Below, in pieces: positions 1 through 11,190 of a stretch of DNA of 52,576 nucleotides; position 1 is the stretch's first letter, and each line of letters begins with the position of its first letter. The position numbers and the translations under genes were made by a program. Source of the stretch: Perkinsus olseni (taxonomy: Eukaryota; Perkinsozoa; Perkinsida); contig JABANN010000214.1 of assembly GCA_013115125.1 (NCBI GenBank), positions 1 to 52,576 of the forward strand. The letters are read 5' to 3'. Below the pieces are notes generated by a model that saw only the letters and a program-made list of their open reading frames with translations, was not told where the DNA came from and made no database searches.

Positions 1-649
1 TGCTGATGTCTCAACAACAACAACAACTCGCTAATGTGATGATATCATCCTCGACCCCCATATAGGCTACGGCCGTTCACTCCATCGCTCGAACGGTTCG
101 GAAAACATCGACCTGCGCTTACTTAGTGCGGGAAGCCAGCGCTAAGATACCGTCGAAGCGATCAGAACAGGAGCCGTCGCGATGATGTAACGTCATCAGG
201 TTCGCTTCAGCGTGTTCGGCATCCTTTATGAGAGTCACCGTGCTACCATTACCGAGGGACGCCTCGTGCTCAACGTGTGATTCCCGGCCTAGTGAGGATC
301 TCACACTTAACCACCGATTTGGCGTAGTGATTGTAATTTCAAACAGTAGCCTGGAATCATGAGCGAGCAAGTCCCGAGAAGCCTTCCCTCCCCCCAGTTC
401 ACTACATCCGGTTTCCAGGTGCCAGTCCTAAATGGACTCATCGGCAAATGCTTCGATGAACAGCAAGCAACCGAACGTTTCACCTGGAGACCTTCGAGAG
501 ATTCGGCGTGGACTGAAATGGCAATGCCCCAAAAAATGAACCTGAACGCTTCCACGTGCGAAGAGATCCGGCGATTGCCCCAAGGAAACACAAGGCGGAG
601 CTGAGCACGAGTGTAATGGTATAGGGATTACTACTGATGAAAATCAAAT
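1..649. other. No confident gene
   Basis: I see no recognisable gene here. A minus-strand frame over 119-370 reads somewhat like protein (polar residues, no obvious repeats), and a minus-strand stretch near 484-515 is bounded by a plausible AG acceptor and GT donor. Neither has a family match or phase partners, so they are noted only as possible exons of a gene running off the left edge. Confidence 0.3.
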
Positions 650-2062
650 CTATCCTTTGAATGTTCCAGCAAAAGTGAGGACACCGAGGAGCAGAATAAC
701 AGCCAGATAGCACTGCAGAGCGGCCATTCCCCTCGCCCGATCAATAATACAGTACTGACTAGCCTCGGGGGCCCGGCCCTGCCAGACCAGCCAGCAGGCC
801 AACACCGTCGCCACTGCTGCATTGATGCAGGCAACCGTCTTGAGGAAGACTGCACTGCCTGATGATACGGGCACGACACCGGAGGCAAAAAGAGTGAGGG
901 TCCACGGGAGACCGAGGCCGACACATATGTTTATAATTTGCGAGCCCAAGCACGAGGCTGCTGCCATCGAGCCATAGCCACGGTAGGTGGCGGTGAGAGC
1001 GTTGATGGCGTCCGGGACTTCAGCCCCGAGGGCAACCAGAGCTAGACCGAAGAAGCCGCTGGAACTGGGGTTCTGCAGAAGGGACACCCAGCGGTCTACA
1101 ACGCAACCGACTACGAACGAGGCCAGAGACACCCAGGCAAAGGACGCCAGGAACGTCACCGGATAGAGATTCTCGCGTGGCTGATAGATACGGCAGTCCG
1201 GGCAGGTGAGGTCGATCACACGCTTGAGAGGCCAGAGCACTGCGACGAGATCGGTCTGAATGCTCTGCAGTAGCGAAGAGGATCGGGTAGAGTCCGCTGG
1301 ACTGGGCGTCGAGCCAGTCTCGATCAGAGGCAGGGCTAGTTCTTCGTCGTACTTGTCTCGAAAGACCGAGCTTTTCTGATCGCTGGCTTTCCGTCGGAAC
1401 TCTCGGAAACTCTGAAACTCAGCGGTTCCGTCGGAGGTGTTGGAGGGCTCCAAAGCAGCAGCCACGCCGGCCCTGTGCGTCAAGCGCCACTGAGAGTACC
1501 ACGACCGAACCTGGTCACCGTAGCAAAGCACCGTGACGTAAACTCCGTAGACGACAAGAAGAAGCACGCCGTGGGCGGCAGAGATCGACGTCCGAAGTGC
1601 GTGCAACAGCACTAGCACCGACGCGCCGTAGAACAGAACGTCGCGGGTCAAAGGCCTTCTTTTCAATAGGAGAGGCACCTTGTTCACGCTGGCGATGCTG
1701 CAGAGAGCCGGGACTGTGAGAAAGGCCAGCAGACCGCTGCCGAGGATCGCCCCGATCCCTAGGGCTGCATCGCTCTCTTGGTTGCCACGCACGATCGCCT
1801 TCATAGTGGCCATTGAGTTCACAGTGATTTCGGGCACAGCACCGCCAAAGGCCATGAATGTGGCACCACCGATCTCCTCGGGCAGGCCCCAATGGTCACA
1901 CAAGGTCTCCATAGAGTCGCATAAGTGATCAGCGGCCAGCGCCAAAGTGGCGAAAGCGAGCAACAGGAGTGCTACTTCGACTGGGACTTCGACGGCGAGG
2001 CTTCCAAGGGAGTCAAGACAGAGCGACTCCCCGAAGTTGGAAAGAGTGCAAGATTCACTCAT
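650..2062 (-). CDS. K+-dependent Na+/Ca2+ exchanger (NCKX-like)
   Basis: A single uninterrupted frame of 470 residues encodes a multi-pass cation/Ca2+ antiporter that would extrude Ca2+ across a membrane in exchange for Na+ (and K+ in NCKX members). The alpha-1 repeat lies near residues 60-115 and contains LPEEIGGATFMAFGGAVPEI. The alpha-2 repeat lies near 336-387 with GAEVPDAINA followed by CLGSQIINICVGLGLPW. The acidic residues expected in each repeat are present (Glu78 and Asp350). A hydrophilic cytosolic loop, about residues 165-300, separates the two halves. The frame stays open upstream to 2287 but only with a TTG, so the first ATG at 2062 is chosen. The first 45 residues are hydrophobic and could be a signal or first helix. 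Lack of introns is unusual for this window. The family is confident; ion selectivity is inferred. Confidence 0.88.
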   Translation of the reverse strand: MSESCTLSNFGESLCLDSLGSLAVEVPVEVALLLLAFATLALAADHLCDSMETLCDHWGLPEEIGGATFMAFGGAVPEITVNSMATMKAIVRGNQESDAALGIGAILGSGLLAFLTVPALCSIASVNKVPLLLKRRPLTRDVLFYGASVLVLLHALRTSISAAHGVLLLVVYGVYVTVLCYGDQVRSWYSQWRLTHRAGVAAALEPSNTSDGTAEFQSFREFRRKASDQKSSVFRDKYDEELALPLIETGSTPSPADSTRSSSLLQSIQTDLVAVLWPLKRVIDLTCPDCRIYQPRENLYPVTFLASFAWVSLASFVVGCVVDRWVSLLQNPSSSGFFGLALVALGAEVPDAINALTATYRGYGSMAAASCLGSQIINICVGLGLPWTLTLFASGVVPVSSGSAVFLKTVACINAAVATVLACWLVWQGRAPEASQYCIIDRARGMAALQCYLAVILLLGVLTFAGTFKG

Positions 2063-2570
2063 CGCGGATGCCACGTGTACAAGGAGATGACCGCGAGATA
2101 AATCGATTAGAATGGCGAGCGCGAGACAGAGTGCGCATATTTCGCCTGGCGCACGCCCTCCTGGGAGTTGTGCGCGCGCCACGGCGTCAGGACGGAACGA
2201 TAAGAATTGGGGAGTTGAGTAGCGGAAGAAACTATACCGGACGAGATGGGCCACACCGATCAGTGAAAAACGTGTTTGTCGACTCAAACCTTATAGGGTA
2301 GGCCGCCTACCGTAGGCGAACGCAGGGGCGTCAACGTCGCCTGGCGGACCTGTCTGTGTTACACACAATACCGGCCGAGCATTTTTCACGATTTGCAATC
2401 GATACGGCTGTTTCCTCGCTCAGCTGGAGGCTGTTGTTGAACATTCCACTTATCTCTCGTACAGCCCATCATTTTGAACGTGCATATTTCCGATTTGCTA
2501 TCAGAATATCGCGGCCACTTGGATTTGCCGGGGAAAGCGTCCCTCCTCAGTCTCCGTCCTCCATGCATTA

Positions 2571-5500
2571 ATGGTAGTGCTGGTGACAAGAGAACGAAGA
2601 CTGCCGTACTCTAGGGCAGTTGAAGACGACGTCGCGCTCGACCGAAGCTTCTTCGACAAGCTCGTACAACCCTCCACCACAGACACCGATTGGGACATCT
2701 ACTTGGTAGAATCCATATGGCCCATCTTGTCGAGAGGCCTAGCCGCTCTCGCACTCGAGGTAGGTGCCTCAACGCCACGTCCATGCCAGCACGCTCTTCC
2801 ACGCACCTTGTGCTACCACTCCTTCCATTGTAATTTACAATTTGTAAACATTACACGGGGAGCGTAATTACTCACAGCGCTGGCCGTGGGCAATTACCTC
2901 CCACGGCAATAGCGATGACCCGGTGGTAGATTTCGGCCGATGCCACGCATCTGTTTGAGACCGGCGGGTTTAGAGCACAACACCCGAGCTTTGCCGTCTG
3001 GAATCCAATCTTTCATCTGCTGTCTTGCTGTCATCCGCCACTTAGCTCAGCTTCAGCGTAGCTCCCTATCGGAGCCAGATAGGATCAGCGGAGTATGCTT
3101 AACACATCGTTGGACGATGATGTTAAGCATATCCTGAAACTCGAACGATGATCGTTCCTTCAAGGTTGAACGTCTCCATTTTCGGAAGGACGGAGATCCG
3201 CTTGTGCGGCGACGATTTTGCCCGTTGGCCTGGCTCGCGCAATATCTGCTACGTAACAAGCCGAAAAGCGGGACACACGACGCAGAGGGAATGCGAAGAG
3301 AAAAGCAACTGGAAAAATTCTCAGAGTGGGCCGATCTTGAACGAGGCCGCCGAGAGGTGAGATTTTGATCACTCGGGAGAGGGAAGGTCGACGTCCTCGA
3401 GTTCCTAGTGTGAACCATATGTATCGGTTCGATCGTCATCGATCCCGATTAGCCTGCTGGATTGGCGGACCCGTCTGCGGAAATGGCTTTCGGCGTGTGG
3501 CATAGTCAACTCTGATGGCCTTCGCTCCGCTAACGTGCCTTCTTGCAGCGAGCTAGTGCATCAGGTTTTTGTTGAAGTTTTCTCCCAAAATCAATACTGC
3601 TCAGATATACCGCCGCGAAAAAGAAGTTCGTCGCGTATTCAACGGCTTCTCGGCACGGAGACAAGTCCGAATAAGCGCGCTTCCGAAAGTTGTGGCTGTG
3701 CTGGACGAACTGACCTGGCTCGGAGGGGAACTCGTCAACTCGGAGTACTGCAAGACACAGAGCATCCTGGAAAGCTTCAGAGGAAAAGATTCCATCGACT
3801 TCGAAGAGTTCTGGCGTTGGTTCGCCGGACCGCCGAGAGGCGCAGGTGAGTGCACACTTGGGGGCGCTTCTTCTTGAGGCCTTGTTCACGGGTGTGTGAG
3901 TTCTAATTCCAACGCCGAGGACCGGCTTAGTCAGACTAGCACCGATGTATCTTGTTTATAGAGGGATGAGTTTAGGCAAGTGTCCACGGGTGTTACTTCT
4001 TCATTCCCGGCAGCACTACGTCATAGAATGTGCTACACGAAGCTACAAGGCTCGTTTAATGGTTCGCAGGTAGGAGTTGTGCCTGCTTTGCCGGCCAACT
4101 TTGAGATGATTCATTCCGAATGGACAGATCGAATGAGCTGCGGATGTCACGGCTTGTAGAGTGTGCCTTTCGAGTAGCCGTCGAGCCTAGAAGATGACCC
4201 GCGTAGCTCAAGGAATGTACCTCAGGAGGTGTGCCATTGAGATGGACGGCCTTCGTCCGAGCGGAAGCTCGAAAGCACTACAAAGACGCGCGAGTAAGAT
4301 CACAGCCCTCGTTTCTTATTGGTGTGCGCCTTTTGCTTTTCTACACTCCCTTCGGTCTTTCATGGAAGAGCATAATTCTTCGGTATACTAGGGCCTAGCC
4401 ACTTGGCTCGTCAGAATAGTCCATGGCGCCGGCCAAGCGCTGCCTACGACACCTCAGTATCCCTGAGGGCTTCTAAGCGTGCTGGTCTTCTGGCTTCCTC
4501 TATTCACTTGTCTTTGCTGATGGATGTGCTCCCCGGAGAGATGCAATTATCAGTGTTGCCGCAAACGGAATCTCCAGTCCCACCCGCAGCGCATATCCCT
4601 CCGATGTTTAGGAACTAAAAGCGATGAGGATCGAGGAGAAGGAGGTGGCGGTCGTTGGTACCATCCGAGCCGACGAGGACCGCGATGAATTAGAGTGAGG
4701 GCGTGCAGTTTTGTGGAGTTTTTGACCTTCTCTCGGCGGAGCTCCTTCGACCTGCTCTGATGTTGGGTGTTGGAGTGCTGTCATTCATAGGCTACCAGAA
4801 GTTCCTCAAAAAAGGCCTCTGTTCTCAGATTCACCCAGCTGTGCGCGAAGCTTTCGGAAAACGAGGAAATTCGCAAGATTCTGGACGAAGATTTTATCCT
4901 CACTGGAATGGAGCCTGCCGAGGGCGAGGAAGTGGTGGATGAGGTGAGAGTTTCCTGGTCGCAGTGTTGGTTAGTGCTCTTGTCGCGTCCCGTCCCTTCA
5001 ACGAATGCCGTCATGCCGATCGCGGGAACACCTTCATAGGTGCCACCGAGGGGAAGCCACGTAGAGCTTCTATGCGATCTGATGGAGAAAGCTGGATTCC
5101 GAAAAGATCCGAATCGCTTCTCCGGCGATGAGATAGCGCCCGAGCTGGCTGCTCTGGGCGATCAACAAACTTTTGCCTGCGAAGGCGCTAAGTGGTGAGT
5201 TTCATCTCCCCGTCGCTCATCTTGCGAATTGACTCCATTTCTCATGCAAGTTTGACAAATTGGCGGGTGAGCATGACAATGTTACAGTGAGTTTGACACT
5301 GAATGAAAAAGGTCGACGGAAGTTGAATGCTTCAACTCCAAAAATGCTAATGGTCAAGTCCAAGTTCGATACACGGTAAACATGGCAGCATTGGGAAGTT
5401 GATATTAAGTTTGACGAGGAAAATGTAGTCAAGTCTGGCATTACAAGGTGAGTGTCTCACCGTGGACTTTGGAGGTATCGCCAGGCTTGGCTGCCTTCCG

Positions 5501-7474
5501 ATCTTGAGGCAAGAATGGCAGGTTCTCATCCAAGTTCGGCATTCTGGTTGGTGCGTATTCAAGATGCGTCAAACTTGGCATCGACATTTTTCCAGTCGAA
5601 AAATCGGGCTTCTTTCGAACTTGCATCCTTAGTGACAAACTTGCTTGTCACATTTTCATTCTTGCCTGTTCACTTGCCAACGGCACGTTGCCATCGGCAG
5701 GTTGTCAAACTTGCTCGGAACATGGCGTGTTACCCAAAAGGCCCTACCGGAATCATCTCTCAAGATGAACAAACTTGCATTTTCCGATGGTCCTGACTGA
5801 TTCTATATACTGCTTCCGTGCAACTTACTCCGAGTAGAAATCTACGAAGACAAGTTTCTCGGATACTTCGTACCAAAGCTTTCGGACTCCACTGATCGGA
5901 GATTTGGCGAGGTCACAGTCTGACTGCCATCTCCTGACGATGAACTAAATAGCCACCCGTTAGCCATCTCTCGGTCCCACAGAAGTTCCGTATGTATTAC
6001 AGAACTGTCTTTCAGGACGGTGGGATGTATGCACCAGTGGTCGCTTCTACAGCGCCTTCTGGTCTGTGAGTGTGAGGATGGTGTGGTGGATGCCGAGAGC
6101 TTGAAGCTCATGATGGATCGCAGAGAGTTCTCTGTGCTAAAACGAAAAGTTTCGTAAGCTGCGAAAGGGGCCCTTTCAGAGGGCTTGATGGTACATGCTC
6201 GACCGAGTCCTTCAGTTTGACTAAAGATGTTCACTTGAGATCCACCACAGACGATGATACCTTGCAAGAATCGGAGACCATGGCACAAGAGAATACCGAG
6301 ATCGGCAGCAGAGGTGCGAACCTCTGGGAGATCCTGCCTCCATCGGCTCTGTCTGTATAAGAGCCCCCCCCCCATCTACGCGAAGTTGCTACCGCTGTTC
6401 GGCGAGATTATCATCTTGATAAGGGACAGGGTTGTCTCAGACCCCGCTCCTGCTGGTGCTGGTGGTCCTCGGGGTAGAACGTCGAGTGGAGAACGCAAGC
6501 CGTCCTTGAAAGAGCTATCCGACAGGTCAGAATAGGCTGCGAATTTTACAGCACACAGTTTACCTTGGGATGAATACCAGGTACAACATTAACATCATCA
6601 GACTTGCATGGCTTTCGGAACAGTTCGGGACACTTTTGCCTGACGGACACGACGACTATCCCGATAATCCGCAGGTAACCAGCCGTGAGTCAAAGCCCAC
6701 GGCGAATGTGGTTCGCATAATTTCCCTCAGTCCTTATCGAAATCTGCCGTTCGAGGTCTCGCCGAAGAGCTTTGTCCAGAAATCACTGACGAAGAGTTCG
6801 AGGTACCGCTGGCTTGAAACACTTCCATTGACCTCTTTCTGAGAGATGAGCAGGACGCACAGTCGGGCAGAACTTGACGAGCTCCCTTGGGCGGTCAATC
6901 GCGTGATTTTGGCGGGCTCCTCACAGAATTAGTCCAATTCTATATCGTAACTGCAACTCGGATAGTCTGAAGTTTGACTGAGGTGTGAAGGCAGTGATGC
7001 ACTGTCTGAGGTAACTACAGCTCTAAGACGAGCAACGACGGAATCCAACGAAAGAGCTTTATCAGTCCAGGCTGACTCCATACGCGGTGTTACAGCGATC
7101 GCGATCGCGTTGTGTGACGCCGCACAACGGTCGAGTCTGTTTGCCAAGCTCTTGCATGAGAATTGGATTATACAGGGACACGATCTTCTCGTGATTAAAT
7201 AGAAATCCCCTCAATCCTGAGTCTCGAAAGTAGTCGCCTCTCGAGCAAGCGCTCAGCCGCTTTGTGACATGAAACTGGTTGTGCGATTGAGCGTCTCTCA
7301 GGCTAAATGGGAGATAATCGACGCAGACAGATCGGGCTCCTTAGAGTTCGATGAGTTCGTAGAGTGGATGGCACTTGACGAGTTTGATATTGACGATGGT
7401 GAGTATCAGCCGACCATAGGCTTTCTATGAAAAAACCAAAATCTTAACTGTCGTGTTTGACGCTATCAGATTGA
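2571..7474 (+). CDS. DPY30-motif and EF-hand calcium-binding protein, 13 exons
   Basis: Reconstructed exons: 2571-2759, 3165-3356, 3605-3845, 4226-4293, 4612-4694, 4829-4943, 5040-5194, 6016-6153, about 6364-6525, 6602-6674, 6731-6802, 7302-7398 and probably 7470-7474 (stop). All phases close, giving about 529 residues. The start of exon 9 and the tiny last exon are the weakest calls. Residues about 43-97 carry a DPY30/RIIa-type dimerisation motif (YLVESIWPILSRGLAALALE, then FCPLAWLAQYLLRNKPK). Exons 3-8 hold degenerate EF-hand pairs (for example ADEDRDELEF across the exon 5/6 junction). Exon 12 holds a canonical loop, DADRSGSLEFDE, near residues 503-514. In other eukaryotes DPY30/RIIa motifs often dock proteins in flagella, so an axonemal Ca2+ sensor is a reasonable inference. 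I recognise no exact orthologue. It is divergent from the Ca2+ exchanger gene. Confidence 0.75.
5217..5790. repeat. Intronic cluster of caagtttgac / gtcaaacttg motifs
   Basis: The 821-nt intron between exons 7 and 8 of the EF-hand gene holds about a dozen short degenerate motifs. The left half (about 5245-5440) has the form caagtttgac. The right half (about 5520-5780) has its reverse complement, gtcaaacttg. The whole behaves as a loose inverted repeat and may be an old hairpin element. No coding potential was recognised. Confidence 0.45.
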
Positions 7475-7599
7475 TCGGCGACACTCGTGACCAAGTGCTA
7501 AGGGTAGTCGTGGTAGCGTCTCAAGTCATGTCGTTGATGTGCTTGGCTTGGCAATAATATGGGTTGCGTTGGTGTTTCCCATGGCCTATGTGAATATGA

Positions 7600-8050
7600 T
7601 TCATGAACGCTTACAGAAGATATGCTTTCCCCTGCTATGAAACCTCTGACTGCGGGGACTGGGAGAAAGGGACGGTATGGCACACCCGAACAGGGCATGT
7701 GTCACGTGCCTCTGTTGAGGACGACAGGCCAAGGAGCAATGCCGGTCCGTCTGCCATTGCACCGGAGTGCTGGGCGTGCGAACACGCAAGCACCCAAACA
7801 CTGGACTCGTCCAGCCTGGGAACCCTTGATGCCAGGGCTACCATGGCTCACCCGCAGACTCGGTTTAGGTTGAGGGTGGGAGCCTCCCACTGGGAGGGTT
7901 GAATTCCACCCGGAAATGCGGCGGGCAGGTCACGCGGAATGTCGCAGACCCGCTCACGCCGACGTAGCATAGAGGAACTGAGAAGAGAGGCAGTCGGAAC
8001 TTCCGACTCGGAAGGTGGTCCGCGCGTCTCCGCAGGACCACTCTTCATGA
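7600..8050. repeat. Dispersed repeat, copy A
   Basis: This stretch resembles 23536-23880: a gaaacctctga block, a G-rich block, a cgtccagcc block and a cacccac/cggttt block occur in the same order. On the minus strand both copies translate to QRFHSR followed by K, which suggests descent from a shared, possibly once coding, sequence. Similarity is patchy, so the edges are approximate. No terminal repeats were found. Confidence 0.4.
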
Positions 8051-8907
8051 CTGCCGTGCACAAATTACCACTCCAGAAGTTAGTGACCGTAACGCAGCTA
8101 GAACTAGTATCATCATCAGAAACGACTAGCTTGAGTTGTGCAGGATTGTGTGACTACGTCGGACGTAGTACGTCCCCTGCTAGCGAAATCCCTCCGTTAG
8201 CGATTTCTCACTCCCCGTAACAGCTTCTCTCGGCGCGACTTAGCTCACTAGTTGATCAAAAGTGGTTGAGGGGCGAGTCCTCCAGTCGAAAAAGGTGAAC
8301 GACACATTGGAAGATATCGAGGCTCTTAACGGTAAGAAAAATTCCAGTATTCTCATCCGTAATACTGACATTCTGAATGCTGACACAGCGTCCAGTGCGG
8401 ATCGTGCGATACCTCTCGACGAGAAGTTCTCGAGAAACGTCGTTCAACGACACATCTAAGGATTACGTGGCTTCCGCTGGGTCTCAATTCGATACCGTTA
8501 ACTCTTGTTCCTTCATACTTTGGGAACTGCATTGACTCAACATCAAAGGCTAAGGTGAGATACTGTCAGTACTGAGTCATGGTGAATCATACTGCCAGTA
8601 CTGGTCAGTATCATACTGAGCTGTACTTGCGTAAGCTGCGATCAGTTGTTCGATGAAAGAACAGAAAGGATATCAGAGTGTACCATTGCGGATTCACTTT
8701 ATGCAGTACTCAGAGCTAAGGTATCGCAGGCTGCGTTTTGCGACCTAAATGCGATGGTATCGAAGAAGTCTCTGCTTGACAAAATGAGACTGGCTAGTGC
8801 TACAAAATTTCATCCAGTGTTTGAACCAATGTGGTTCGAGTACATGGTATTCAATACAAAGTCGTCGGTCGATGAGAGCAGGTGTGGGTAGACTCGGCCT
8901 AGGATCC
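8051..8907. other. Gene-free stretch
   Basis: No gene is supported. An 8-bp-arm palindrome with one central base sits at 8153-8169. The stretch 8560-8630 repeats the words catactg, cagtactg and tcagta several times in both orientations and could fold. Confidence 0.5.
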
Positions 8908-9333
8908 TCAAACTGTAAAGAGTCTGCGATTACCATCACCACCACGACCACCATTGCCACCACGGCCGCCATCACCACCACGGCCGCCATTACCGCCATT
9001 ACCAGCACGACCGCCAGGGCCGTCTTCACCATCACGACCGTCCAGACCATCACGACCGTCTTGACCCTCTTCACCGTCACGACCGTCCAGACCATCACGA
9101 CCGTCTTGACCATCTTCACCATCACTACCGTCCAGACCATCACGACCGTCTTCACCGTCACGACCGTCTTCACCGTCACGACCGTCCAGACCATCACGAC
9201 CGTCTTCACCGTCACGACCGTCCAGACCATCACGACCGTCTTGACCGTCTATGCCATCATTGGTACTTTCTATGCTACCGACAATTGCGGCAGAAATCAG
9301 GAGTAGGAGTGAGGGAAGGAAGAAGAACTTCAT
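8908..9333 (-). CDS. Secreted collagen-like Gly-x-Asp repeat protein
   Basis: A 141-residue single-exon frame begins MKFFFLPSLLLLISAAIVGS, a clear signal peptide (n-region Lys, hydrophobic core, small residues before the cleavage zone). The rest is low complexity. From about residue 30 to 105 it has Gly at every third position in the pattern Gly-x-Asp (GRD, GLD, GED, GQD), like a collagen triplet but with Asp in place of imino acids. It then passes into a (GGNGGRGGD)-type glycine-rich tail ending NRRLFTV. There is almost no Pro, so a vertebrate-type triple helix is uncertain. The many Asp residues could bind Ca2+. Role inferred as extracellular or cell-wall material. The opposite strand is also open and Thr-rich, but the signal peptide decides the strand. 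Confidence 0.75.
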   Translation of the reverse strand: MKFFFLPSLLLLISAAIVGSIESTNDGIDGQDGRDGLDGRDGEDGRDGLDGRDGEDGRDGEDGRDGLDGSDGEDGQDGRDGLDGRDGEEGQDGRDGLDGRDGEDGPGGRAGNGGNGGRGGDGGRGGNGGRGGDGNRRLFTV

Positions 9334-10306
9334 ATCTATGAAACGAATCTGAGCTCGAAAGCCGAGTCCACGAGAGTTCCAATTCCCGATAGTTCCCAGG
9401 TTGTTCTCGTTTGCGATTAAATGACGCTATTTAGAAGCCGACCACTGTTGAAGCGACGAGTGACCTGTGGCGGCAGGCGGTTCAGGCCTGGCCCAATCTC
9501 TCTCGGTCTCTTGTGGACGCACATGAGAGAACCAGAAGAGCGCCTGCCGCTCCTAAATGGAGAGGGGCTCTAGTGGAAGGCCTCTGCTCAACCCGAAACC
9601 TCATTACGCCGGCGCCACGCCTGACGAGCCCACAGGACAGGCTCCACCATATCGACCCGGTCAGTGACGCGATGCCACCTTTTTCCCGCCAGAAGTGTCC
9701 CGGTCACATTGACGGGGTCATTCCGGGCCGAAAAAGTCGCGCTCGATTTAATTATGACATCTTGCGGGTGTCATATAGCCATGGTCTATCCTGGTCGTGA
9801 TTCGAAGTACTGAAACGCCCAAGCATGCGCAGGTCTAGTTCAGGAAGTGCGTAACCTCAAACGTGGAGTATCACGAGTAGCCGGGACTTGACAACGCTCT
9901 CTCGTGTATTGTCCCACTCGGAGAACGGAGGTAATATTAGCAAACGGTCCCGAATGCGGTTAGTGTCTCTTGACGGGATTGCCCTCTACCGCTAAAGTGT
10001 CTTGCCATTGCGACCCAACGAATAGACTCTCAGCCATCATAGGTCAAACGCAATGTACAGATCAGGATAGGTACTGCTGGTACCGCATAATGCGGTATGC
10101 CCTCATTAATGCGGTCCGCATTTCTTCCGCATTTTCCAGGAGAAGTTTAATAAAGTTCATCATGGAAAGTGACATCGTAACTCGACGAGTTACTAACTCG
10201 TCGAGTTATCCTCATGCTATCGCCCTGAGAGTTCCTTCCGCCCTCAAATGAAACTCGCCCGGAGGCAGGCTTCGTGTCTGTGTTCCATACGAGCCAGAGC
10301 TCGTTA
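9334..10306. other. Gene-free stretch with palindromes
   Basis: No supported gene. An open frame at 9513-9800 (+) has no family features. Two one-base-centre palindromes are present: 10081-10097 (8-bp arms) and 10178-10208 (15-bp arms). Confidence 0.5.
10178..10208. repeat. Perfect palindrome, 15-bp arms, 1-nt centre
   Basis: TAACTCGACGAGTTA, a single C, then TAACTCGTCGAGTTA. This is the longest member of the odd-centred palindrome set in the window and lies in intergenic DNA. Confidence 0.95.
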
Positions 10307-10624
10307 ATGGCAACCGCGGTGAAGCTCTCCATTACCGTGAGGACGGAGGATGACAGAACCCAGAAAATCAGAGCATTTGGACCACGGCTTGCGTCCCTCG
10401 GGAGAGGCTCCATCTGCTTCTACTACAGATCAGTTTTCGAATATTATGGATTTGGTCAGGAAGAGCCTCATACTATATCTCTGGTATACGGTTCCGAATC
10501 GTTTTCCACACACGCCTTTCGCGAGGGTTCCCCATACACCACTTCGTCTTTGTGCTTCGTCGGTGCCTCCCGCATCTCCGCGGAGGATTCTCTGATTCTG
10601 ACTATCGGGATTGAAAGAAATTGA
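10307..10624 (+). CDS. Possible exon or small protein, unrecognised
   Basis: An ATG-initiated frame of 105 residues has a composition like real protein, with aromatic clusters such as CFYYRSVFEYYGFG and a hydrophobic end (SLILTIGIERN). No family is recognised and no signal peptide or splice partners are evident. The other frames here are also partly open, so it may be an isolated exon or chance. Confidence 0.3.
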   Translation: MATAVKLSITVRTEDDRTQKIRAFGPRLASLGRGSICFYYRSVFEYYGFGQEEPHTISLVYGSESFSTHAFREGSPYTTSSLCFVGASRISAEDSLILTIGIERN

Positions 10625-11034
10625 AACACACGGGTTCTGCTTTTTCGAGAGGTGTTTTCGGTATTATGTAAAAAACCAATTAGGCTTGAAGAAGTGACTG
10701 AGAAATCACATATCTTCAACCACAACTAAACACTGGCAAAGCAAGATTGCAATTCAACTCACATTTAGTTTCATGAGTGGGAAAAGTTGGAATTTTTTTT
10801 TGGTTTCCGTCAGCTATCTGAATCTCGACTCGCATTTCGTTACCGTGAGCGTTGATGAGCGATGGATGATGCCACTGTATTCCATCTATCTGTACTAGTG
10901 TACTTACGCTGTAGATGCTCCAACGAAGGAGTCGGCTAGGGTGGAATCGGCCGGGTTCGATCGGGGACCCAGCCACGCATCGGAGTAGCTGATTGCGATT
11001 AGTATGTGTAACATCTGGGCCTGAGTAATCGCAA

Positions 11035-11190
11035 GACACTTTGCGTTTATGGTATGGATCATGATAGAAGAGCGATCACTCTGGCAGCTGATACCTTCGG
11101 TACAAGGTACGAAGATATTTACTGAAGGTGCGTCTCGCCGCAGCAACATACAAAAGTGCCTTAGCTGCCTTGGGGTTCATAGATACCTCA
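11035..11190 (+). pseudogene. Intron-less broken copy of Asn-synthase-like exons 4-6
   Basis: The sequence matches the intact gene at 15019-18246: the end of exon 4 (ITLAADTFGT here, ITLAVDTFST there), exon 5 (LAAATYKSALAALGFI here, FAAATYKSALYALGFI there) and the first codons of exon 6 (DTS here, DAS there). In the intact gene these exons are separated by introns of 197 and 49 nt; here they are contiguous. The exon 4/5 join is about 4 nt shorter than the spliced original and so out of frame. Loss of both introns indicates a processed retrocopy. Upstream similarity fades near 11035. The downstream edge lies by an 8-bp-arm palindrome at 11186-11202. Confidence 0.7.

Noticed and set aside
2063-2287. 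N-terminal extension of the exchanger
   Set aside because: The frame is open but starts with TTG and contains no ATG before 2062, and its composition is not coding-like.
8797-9306. Long plus-strand Thr-rich open frame
   Set aside because: It is antisense to the Gly-x-Asp repeat. Only the minus strand has a signal peptide and an ordered triplet pattern.
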